Shown here: piece after piece, positions 7,288-13,166 of the stretch
Numbering within the stretch: the stretch's first letter is position 1
Layout of the letters: every line of letters begins with the position of its first letter
Assembly (NCBI GenBank): GCA_002431285.1
Contig: DJEF01000002.1
Location: 6,040 to 27,331, forward strand
DNA length: 21,292 bases
Source of the DNA: Ruminococcaceae bacterium UBA5905
Lineage (GTDB): Bacteria > Bacillota > Clostridia > Oscillospirales > Acutalibacteraceae
Direction of reading: 5' to 3'
The notes under the pieces: generated by a model
What the model was told of the DNA's origin: nothing
Database searches by the model: none
What the model saw: the letters and a program-made list of their open reading frames with translations, nothing else
Translations under genes and position numbers: made by a program

Positions 7288-8115
7288 TTATATGTCCACT
7301 GTCATGCCGTCGTAGGAGATCTCCAATCCGCCGTTGACGGCGGGATCCAGCGCGCCGTCGTAGTTGATGCGGCCGTTGTGGGAGAAATGGTTGGCGATGA
7401 GCCGGGTGCGGTCGTCGATGACCTCCGCCCGGCGCAGCTGCTCTACAAAGGCGGCGTCCCGCTCAAAGTTCATGTGTCCCCGGTATTCGATATGAACGAT
7501 CCCCTCGGTGCAGTCCATGGACACCAGATCCAGATGCAGCCTGCTGTTTTCCAGCCAGCTCCAGGTCTCTTCGTCAAAGCTGCTGGTATCGTGGGCGTAC
7601 AGCAGCGCCTTGCCGTCCTTTTGGATGATGTATACCAGCGGCTGCGCAGTACCGTGTTGCGCCGGTAGCGGCGTGACGGTATACCCGTGGGTCTCAAAGG
7701 AGACAAACGGTTCCACGGTTCGGATGAGCACCCGGCCGGAATCCAACAGGACGCCCCCCAGCTGCGCCTGCAATTGCGCGGCGGTCTCAGCGGAGCCGTA
7801 TACGGTCAGCGGAAATTCCGCGTCCATATGGGCGAACCCGGGGCGGCGGTTGTCCAGCTCCTCCGCATACAGGTGGTCGGAGTGGGTGTGGGTGATGAGA
7901 CAGGTATGGACCCGGCGTAAATCCAGCTGGCCATACAGGGTGTGGAGATAGGTGTCCGCTCCCAGATCCAGCAACAGCTGTCCGTCGATGAGCGCCTGAC
8001 TGCGGGTGCGGATATTGCGCCCGCCCAGCCGCCGCGCCTCCTGGCAGATGGCACAGGAACAGAAAGCACCGGGGATCCCCTCTGCCGCGGCAGTCCCCAA
8101 ATAAATCAACTGCAT
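7288..8115 (-). CDS. PhnP-like MBL-fold metallo-hydrolase
   Basis: A 275-residue cytoplasmic metallo-beta-lactamase-fold protein resembling the PhnP phosphodiesterase group. The N-terminal CSCAIC (Cys19, Cys21, Cys24) corresponds to PhnP's structural zinc-binding cysteines. The catalytic HxHxDH motif is HTHSDH at residues 76-81, further ligands are likely His154 (PAQHG) and Asp176 (YAHDT), and a late His is at NHFSHN (residues 242-247). All key residues are present, so it should be an active hydrolase, probably of cyclic or simple phosphodiesters; no phosphonate genes are nearby, so a role in C-P lyase metabolism is not supported. Its start at 8115 is served by ACGGAGG and a consensus promoter (8149-8177). 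It is monocistronic and convergent with the EIIC-type gene. Confidence 0.87.
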   Translation of the reverse strand: MQLIYLGTAAAEGIPGAFCSCAICQEARRLGGRNIRTRSQALIDGQLLLDLGADTYLHTLYGQLDLRRVHTCLITHTHSDHLYAEELDNRRPGFAHMDAEFPLTVYGSAETAAQLQAQLGGVLLDSGRVLIRTVEPFVSFETHGYTVTPLPAQHGTAQPLVYIIQKDGKALLYAHDTSSFDEETWSWLENSRLHLDLVSMDCTEGIVHIEYRGHMNFERDAAFVEQLRRAEVIDDRTRLIANHFSHNGRINYDGALDPAVNGGLEISYDGMTVDI

Positions 8116-8148
8116 TGTCCGGTGAACCTCCGTTTTTTGTTTTTCCCC

Positions 8149-8177
8149 ATTATAGCAAGAGGAGTCCCGAAAGTCAA
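8149..8177 (-). promoter_or_regulatory. Sigma-A promoter of the MBL-fold gene
   Basis: Read on the minus strand: TTGACT (8177-8172), a 17-bp spacer, and perfect TATAAT (8154-8149), 33 bp upstream of the start codon. It diverges from the moxR promoter, with 58 bp between the two -35 boxes. Confidence 0.85.
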
Positions 8178-8235
8178 CGTTCGTCGACTGGCATTGTGCA
8201 TAGGTTTTCTGGCGGTTTTTTGGACGAAACCACCA

Positions 8236-8264
8236 TTGTCCCCTTGCGAAGAATCCGGTATAAT
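8236..8264 (+). promoter_or_regulatory. Sigma-A promoter of the moxR operon
   Basis: TTGTCC (8236-8241), a 17-bp spacer, and perfect TATAAT (8259-8264). Transcription would start near 8271, giving a leader of about 290 nt before the moxR start codon. A 10-bp repeat, GGACGAAACC, lies just upstream of the -35 box (8222-8231) and again within the leader (8305-8314); it may be an operator. Confidence 0.8.
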
Positions 8265-8270
8265 AATTTA

Positions 8271-8563
8271 GTTAGACAAAGTCTTGTGGATATGACGGAT
8301 TTCTGGACGAAACCGTGGGCAGTGGCTTTGATCCTCTCGCAGGGGATACGGCCGTTTCTTCGGCCGTGCTGTCCCGTTGCTGCGACACGCGGTCTGCCGA
8401 AATTGCCGTCCGGGTGCGAGAAGATTTTCTGCTTTGAAAATCGGGAAGCGCGGAAATGCGGTCGTATCCCAAAGGATAAGATAAGCAATACGGGGATATA
8501 CCGATTCGGGAGCGGCCGTATCCCGAGCATTGGTTAGGTGAAAGCATTACAGGAGGGAAACCC
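8271..8563 (+). other. Long structured 5' leader of the moxR operon (no recognised riboswitch class)
   Basis: No convincing gene lies between the predicted transcription start and the moxR ribosome site. Several dyads are visible: ACGGCCG (8348-8354) with CGGCCGT (8361-8367), a 6-nt loop; GATTTTC (8423-8429) with GAAAATC (8436-8442), a 6-nt loop; and TCGGGA (8506-8511) with TCCCGA (8521-8526). A 12-bp long-range complement also exists, GGGATACGGCCG (8343-8354) with CGGCCGTATCCC (8513-8524). It shares bases with the first and last hairpins and so excludes them. GTATCCC at 8464-8470 and GGGATA at 8493-8498 add further alternatives. I recognise no T-box, SAM, cobalamin, lysine, c-di-GMP or ydaO consensus. 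It could equally be a small inverted-repeat element of about 182 bp. Confidence 0.45.
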
Positions 8564-9505
8564 ATGGAGTTTGCAAGCTGTCTGCAAGCCATCAAACGGA
8601 ATATGCAACAGGCGGTGATCGGCAAGGATGCGGTCATCGACCGGCTGCTGATCGCTCTGATCTGCGCCGGTCATGTGCTGGTGGAGGACCTGCCGGGTCT
8701 GGGAAAAACCACGGCGGTGTCAGCGTTGGCTGCGTCGCTGGGCTGCTCCTTTCAGCGCATCCAGTTCACGCCCGATGTGCTGCCCTCCGACATCACCGGT
8801 TTCAATGTGATCCGCCTGCAAAGCGGCGACTCGGTGTTCCATTCCGGCAGCGTCCATAATCAGATCGTGCTGGCGGATGAGATCAACCGGGCCAGCCCCA
8901 AGACGCAGGCGGCGCTGCTGGAGGCGATGCAGGAGCGGCAGGTGACGGTGGATGGTGTGACCTATCCGCTGCCCCAGCCCTTTATGGTGCTGGCGACCCA
9001 GAATCCGGTGGAGATGGCGGGAACGTACCCGCTGCCGGAAGCGCAGCTGGATCGGTTCCTGATGCGGATCCATATGGGGTATCCCACCCGGGCGGAGGAG
9101 CTGGAGATCCTCCGCAGCCATCGGTCGGTCACGGATCGGGTCCGGCTGGAGCCGGTGGCAGACGCGGCGGATATCCTGGCCATGCAGCGGGCGCTGCCCA
9201 CCGTCCGGGTGGACGAGGCGCTGATGGAGTACATGGTGCAGGTGGTGGAGACAACCCGCAGCGCCGAGGGGGTGGCGCTGGGCGTCAGTCCCCGCGGTTC
9301 CATCGCGCTGATGCGGGCCTCCTGCGGGCGGGCGATCCTGGAGGGACGGGATTATGTGCTGCCGGAGGATATTCAGGAGCTGGCCCCCTGTGTGCTGGCG
9401 CACCGGATGGTGATGAAGAATCGTTCCGGGTTCCCCGGCACTACGGCGGAGGATGTGGTGGCGGATATTCTGCACTCGCTGCGGGTGCCGAAGGTGCGCG
9501 GCTGA
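8564..9505 (+). CDS. MoxR family AAA+ ATPase
   Basis: A 313-residue cytoplasmic AAA+ ATPase of the MoxR family, chaperone-like proteins thought to help mature or assemble partner complexes, often with VWA or DUF58 proteins. Walker A is PGLGKTT (residues 44-50), Walker B is LADEINRA (103-110), and the family strings FTPDVLPSDITG, ATQNPVEMAGTYPLPEAQ and DRFL are intact, followed by the C-terminal lid. Active ATPase expected. ATG 8564 follows AGGAGG. It opens a four-gene operon with DUF58, transglutaminase-like and YfhO genes; the MoxR-DUF58-transglutaminase order is a known bacterial arrangement, usually tied to the cell envelope. The leader upstream (8271-8563) may add post-transcriptional control. 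Confidence 0.94.
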   Translation: MEFASCLQAIKRNMQQAVIGKDAVIDRLLIALICAGHVLVEDLPGLGKTTAVSALAASLGCSFQRIQFTPDVLPSDITGFNVIRLQSGDSVFHSGSVHNQIVLADEINRASPKTQAALLEAMQERQVTVDGVTYPLPQPFMVLATQNPVEMAGTYPLPEAQLDRFLMRIHMGYPTRAEELEILRSHRSVTDRVRLEPVADAADILAMQRALPTVRVDEALMEYMVQVVETTRSAEGVALGVSPRGSIALMRASCGRAILEGRDYVLPEDIQELAPCVLAHRMVMKNRSGFPGTTAEDVVADILHSLRVPKVRG

Positions 9506-9530
9506 TGTCCCCGGGAAGGAACGGACGGGT

Positions 9531-10736
9531 ATGACGGTACGGGGAATGGTCTGCCTTCTGCTGGACGGGGGGCTGCTGATATTGGCGCTGGGCAGCGGCC
9601 TGCGGAGTCTGCTGCTGGCAGGGCTGTGCATCGGGGTGTTTATCGCTTTTGCGGCGGTGTCTATGCTGTCGGTGGCTCTGTCGCTGCAGGCAGAGGGAGC
9701 GCTGGCGGCCGATGAGGTGCTGCGGGAATCGACGGTGACCTACACCCTGTCGCTGCGGGGCGTGGTGCTGCTGCCGGTGATGGGACACCTGTCTATTCTG
9801 CCGCCGGGCGCGGGTAAGGGACAGAGATCTCTGCGTCAGCGCCACGCGCTGTTTTTGCTGCCTTCGACGGGGCGGCGTCCGCGTCGGTTTGTGTTTGAGT
9901 TGAATTGCCCCCATCGGGGCTGCTGGACGGTGGGGCCGGAGCGGCTGCGGGTGCAGGACGTGTTCGGCCTGTTTTCTCTACCGCCTATGCGCCGCCGACA
10001 TATGCAGCAGCCACTGACGGTTCTGCCCCGGGCGTATTCGCTGCCGGTGGGCGAATTGCCGGCGGCGGGCAGCGGATCGGCGGACGGACGGGGGCGCAGT
10101 GCGTCCGATGGGGAGATGTCCGGGGATACCCGTCTGTACCGGTCCGGAGATTCGCTGCGGCGTATCCACTGGAAACAGACCGCCCGGGCCGGGAAACCCT
10201 ATGTGCGCCAGTATGAGACGCGGGGCAGCGCACAGCTGCTGCTTTTGCTGGATATGGCGTGCCCCGGCAGGAATACGGCGGCGCTGGCGGATCTGGCGGC
10301 GGAGACGGCGCTCTCGCTGGTGCAGCACGCTCTGGCAGAGGGACAGACCGTGCAGCTGGCGCTGGTGCGGGCGGCGCAGGGCATTTGGATGATGGAATAC
10401 TGGCTGCGTAGGGAAACGGAGCTGGAGCCGCTGCGGCGGCAGCTGGCGGAGGCGGAATTCTGGACGCTGTCTCAGCCGCTGGATCCCCGGCAGCTGTGGG
10501 ATGCGGATCTGACGGCCACAGGAGCCGTGCGGGTGGTGACGGCGCAGCCCTCCGAGGCGTTGCTGGCGTCTCTGTGCACCTTGCGGGAGCAGGGCCTGCG
10601 GGTATCCTGTCTGGTGCCGGTGGAGCCGCGGACGGGGACGGATGCGCCCCCGCTACCCGGAGAGGATGGCTTCGCCGCATTGGTGCGGCTCCGTCAGGCG
10701 GCGGATATAGCGGAGAAGGTGGGGGATGTGCTGTGA
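9531..10736 (+). CDS. DUF58 domain-containing membrane protein
   Basis: A 401-residue protein with two closely spaced hydrophobic helices at the N-terminus (about residues 6-50), an extended beta-rich region, and the DUF58 hallmark GDSLRRIHWKQTARAG at residues 206-221, followed by a C-terminal VWA-like half (LLLLDMACPG). DUF58 proteins are regular partners of MoxR ATPases and are membrane-tethered with the conserved domain probably cytoplasmic; molecular function is unknown. Start ATG 9531 is chosen because GGAAGGA ends 10 nt upstream and the hydrophobic segment begins right after; the frame is open further upstream (from 9453) but that part lies inside moxR. Gap to moxR is 25 bp; its TGA overlaps the next gene's GTG. 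Confidence 0.9.
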   Translation: MTVRGMVCLLLDGGLLILALGSGLRSLLLAGLCIGVFIAFAAVSMLSVALSLQAEGALAADEVLRESTVTYTLSLRGVVLLPVMGHLSILPPGAGKGQRSLRQRHALFLLPSTGRRPRRFVFELNCPHRGCWTVGPERLRVQDVFGLFSLPPMRRRHMQQPLTVLPRAYSLPVGELPAAGSGSADGRGRSASDGEMSGDTRLYRSGDSLRRIHWKQTARAGKPYVRQYETRGSAQLLLLLDMACPGRNTAALADLAAETALSLVQHALAEGQTVQLALVRAAQGIWMMEYWLRRETELEPLRRQLAEAEFWTLSQPLDPRQLWDADLTATGAVRVVTAQPSEALLASLCTLREQGLRVSCLVPVEPRTGTDAPPLPGEDGFAALVRLRQAADIAEKVGDVL

Positions 10737-13156
10737 GCGGCAAAAGACGTGCGGCAGCCCGCCCCGCCGAAAGATCGGAGCGTCCCGCCATCCGGGAGAG
10801 CCGGGTGGAGTTTCTCTGGGAGGTGGTCTGCGGCTGGCTGCTGGCGGTGGGGATCGCACTGCTGCTGAATGTGCAGTTTCCATATCCTCTCGGAGTGCCG
10901 ACGATTCTGTGGCAGACCGGTGCCTGTATGCTGGGGGTGGCGCTGCTGACCCGCCGGTGGTTTCTGCTCCCGGCTGTGCTGGGGGCAGCATTGGTCGTCG
11001 GACGGATCTGGCTGCTGCTGGCGAAGATCCCTTTGGGAGAGGCGTGGCGGCGGATGGTGGAGTTTGCCGCCTGGTGGCTGGCGAATCTGCCGCAAAGCTC
11101 GCCGCTGTTCACTCCGGAGAATATGCGTCTGGTGCACATTCTGGTGAATGTGGGGGTGACGCTGCTGCTGTTCGCCCTGGTGCGGCTGTGCCGCCAGGCG
11201 CTGATCCCGCTGCTCCTGTGTCTGGCGACGCTGGCGCTGGTGGCATTGCTTGGGGACAGTCAGGCGGATGTGCCGGCCATCGCCGCTTTTCTGGCAGGCG
11301 GCTTCCCGCTTGTCGCCCGGGATGTATATGCCGGGCGCCGGGCGTTTTCCCGCCGTAACCGGTACGCGCCGCTGGGGCGGCGATGGGTGGTGCCGACGGT
11401 GGCGGTGGCGCTGTGCGTGGCGACGGCGGCGGGGATGCTGCGGCTGCTGCCGGAGGACACCTCCGGGATGCGCACCCGGCGCGGCTCTCAATGGACGGCG
11501 GACGCACAGGCAGCCACCGGGATGTATTTGCCGGAGCAGAAGGCGGCGGACGCCGTCACCCTGCGTATGCTGGGGCTGCAGCCCCGCCGCTCCCATATCG
11601 GCGGCAACCGCAAGCCGAACGCCTCGGCGGTGTTGGCGGTCACGGACGCCCCGGAGGGACTGCTGATGCGGGTGACGACCTTTGACAGCTATGACGGAAA
11701 GCTGTGGTCCAACCGGTTTTCCACCGCCTACCGGCTGAACGGGCCGGCCGGAGAGAAGCAGACGGAGCTTCTGGGTTCTCCGGCGCTCACAAATGAACTG
11801 TGGAAAGCGGGGCTGGACGCGGTCGCCAGACGGGGGAAGATCCATGTCAAGCTGACCCAGGGCTCCAATTTCCTGGGTACGGTCGGGCAGACCGCTGCGC
11901 TGACCGAGCAGACGACCACCAAAAATCCGTTGCTGTTCAACGATAACGGCGAGGTGCTGACCTTTTTCACCATGCCGACGGGGTATGAATACACCCTGAA
12001 GTCGGCGGTGATCTGGGCGGCGGCGCTGGACGAGGACTCGATCGCCAAGCTGCTGGCCATCGGCTCGACGGTCAAGGAGGACCCCATTCTGGACGATCCG
12101 GAGCAGCTGGCGCGGTATACGCAGCTGCCGCAGGGGTATTCCAAAAAAGCGGCGGAGATCGCCACCCATTGTGCCGCCGATGCCGATACGGCGCTGGAAC
12201 AGGCGGCGCGGCTGTGCCGGTATTTCAGCGTGGCCGCCGGATTTCGGTATACCGACCAGCCGGGCTATTTCGGCAACGGGGATAACGTGGTGGATCAGCT
12301 GCTGGAAAATCAGGCGGGCTATTCGGTCTATTACGCGACGGCCATGGCGACCATGGCGCGGTCGCTGGGGATTCCCTCCCGGCTGGCGGCGGGCTACCGT
12401 CTGGTGGAGCAGGGCGAATATACCGTAGCGGACACGGCGCAGGCCTATGCGTGGGTAGAATGCTATTTTCGGGGGATCGGCTGGCTGAGCTATGACCCCA
12501 ATCCCGAGGCCAATGTGTTGGCACAGCGGCGAATCCTGCTGCTGCGAAAACAGCAGCAGGCCGCCGAGGAGCCGGAGGAATCGGAAAAACCGGAGGAACC
12601 GGAGAAACCGGAGGAACCCGAAAAGCCGGAGGAGCCGGAGAAACCGGAGGAACCCGAAAAGCCGGAGGAGCCGGAGAAGCAGACGTCGGCCATCCGGCCG
12701 GGATGGCTGGCGGCAGCGCTGTGCGGGCTGGTGGTGGCGCTGGCGGCACTGCGGGGCGTGATTTCGGCGGTGCTGCTGCGTCCGGGTGCGGTACGGCGGC
12801 GGTATCCGGCGGCATCCCGCCGGGCAGAATACGTCTATCAGGATATTCTCTGCCAGCTGGCGGCACTGGGCTGTCCGCTGCGCACCGGCGACACGCTCAC
12901 CGCCTGTCTGGAGCGGGCGGAGCCGCTGCTGGGAGCGGCGCAGACCGAGCAGCTGCGGCTGGCGCTGCGACCGGTGATGGCACTGCATTACGGCGGCCAT
13001 CCGCTTACCGCAGAGCAGGCGGACGCGGTCGCCGCTGCCCATGCTGCGCTGGAGACGACCGTGCGGCGGCGTTTGGGCTGGTTACGGTACAGTGTGCGTC
13101 GGCGGGTGCTGCTGCGGTGGCATTTCCGGGCGGTGCGCCGGATTCAGGAGAAATAG
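10733..13156 (+). CDS. Membrane-anchored transglutaminase-like protein, catalytic residues replaced (probable pseudoenzyme)
   Basis: An 807-residue membrane protein. Residues from about 26 to 225 hold several transmembrane helices, followed by a large extracytoplasmic region with a transglutaminase-like core (about 495-600), PEEPEK repeats (614-649), one more helix (about 655-682) and a roughly 125-residue Arg-rich cytoplasmic tail. The core is clear: GYSVYYATAMATMARSLGIP, AYAWVE and GWLSYDPNPE. The usual catalytic Cys of GYCxxxATAM is Ser531 (TCG, 12323-12325) and the His of HAWVE is Tyr572 (TAT, 12446-12448); only Asp588 of the triad remains. The fold is therefore kept but classical Cys chemistry is not possible, so a binding or scaffold role is likely. 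Start is GTG 10733, overlapping the DUF58 TGA by 4 bp, after a G-rich AGGTGGGGG site. Frame is intact with no sign of decay. Confidence 0.9.
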   Translation: MSGKRRAAARPAERSERPAIRESRVEFLWEVVCGWLLAVGIALLLNVQFPYPLGVPTILWQTGACMLGVALLTRRWFLLPAVLGAALVVGRIWLLLAKIPLGEAWRRMVEFAAWWLANLPQSSPLFTPENMRLVHILVNVGVTLLLFALVRLCRQALIPLLLCLATLALVALLGDSQADVPAIAAFLAGGFPLVARDVYAGRRAFSRRNRYAPLGRRWVVPTVAVALCVATAAGMLRLLPEDTSGMRTRRGSQWTADAQAATGMYLPEQKAADAVTLRMLGLQPRRSHIGGNRKPNASAVLAVTDAPEGLLMRVTTFDSYDGKLWSNRFSTAYRLNGPAGEKQTELLGSPALTNELWKAGLDAVARRGKIHVKLTQGSNFLGTVGQTAALTEQTTTKNPLLFNDNGEVLTFFTMPTGYEYTLKSAVIWAAALDEDSIAKLLAIGSTVKEDPILDDPEQLARYTQLPQGYSKKAAEIATHCAADADTALEQAARLCRYFSVAAGFRYTDQPGYFGNGDNVVDQLLENQAGYSVYYATAMATMARSLGIPSRLAAGYRLVEQGEYTVADTAQAYAWVECYFRGIGWLSYDPNPEANVLAQRRILLLRKQQQAAEEPEESEKPEEPEKPEEPEKPEEPEKPEEPEKPEEPEKQTSAIRPGWLAAALCGLVVALAALRGVISAVLLRPGAVRRRYPAASRRAEYVYQDILCQLAALGCPLRTGDTLTACLERAEPLLGAAQTEQLRLALRPVMALHYGGHPLTAEQADAVAAAHAALETTVRRRLGWLRYSVRRRVLLRWHFRAVRRIQEK
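12572..12679 (+). repeat. In-frame 18-bp tandem repeat coding for PEEPEK (six copies)
   Basis: Six 18-bp units in the transglutaminase-like gene; the first is degenerate (PEESEK) and five code for PEEPEK. Codon use alternates between units, making a 36-bp higher-order period: 12608-12643 and 12644-12679 differ at one base. The coding strand of the tract is rich in purines. The repeats form an acidic, proline-rich, probably rod-like linker between the extracytoplasmic transglutaminase-like core and the last membrane helix. Copy number is likely to vary between strains by slippage or unequal crossing-over. Confidence 0.92.
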
Positions 13157-13166
13157 GAGACAAGGC

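Noticed and set aside
8295..8537. Possible 81-residue protein (starting MTDFWTKPWAV) in the moxR leader
   Set aside because: No ribosome site before its ATG, odd composition with clusters of Cys, Pro and Arg, and the DNA is better explained by inverted repeats and hairpins.
8271..8563. Known riboswitch (T-box, SAM, cobalamin, ydaO) or 6S RNA
   Set aside because: None of the conserved core strings of these classes was found, and there is no terminator T-tract.
12572..12679. Tandem repeats as a CRISPR array
   Set aside because: Units are contiguous 18-mers without spacers and lie in frame inside a gene, coding for PEEPEK.
10694..13042. 782-codon open frame on the minus strand opposite the transglutaminase-like gene
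   Set aside because: Composition is Arg/Gln/His-rich, typical of antisense frames in GC-rich genes; no domain is recognisable, and the plus-strand gene is clearly real.
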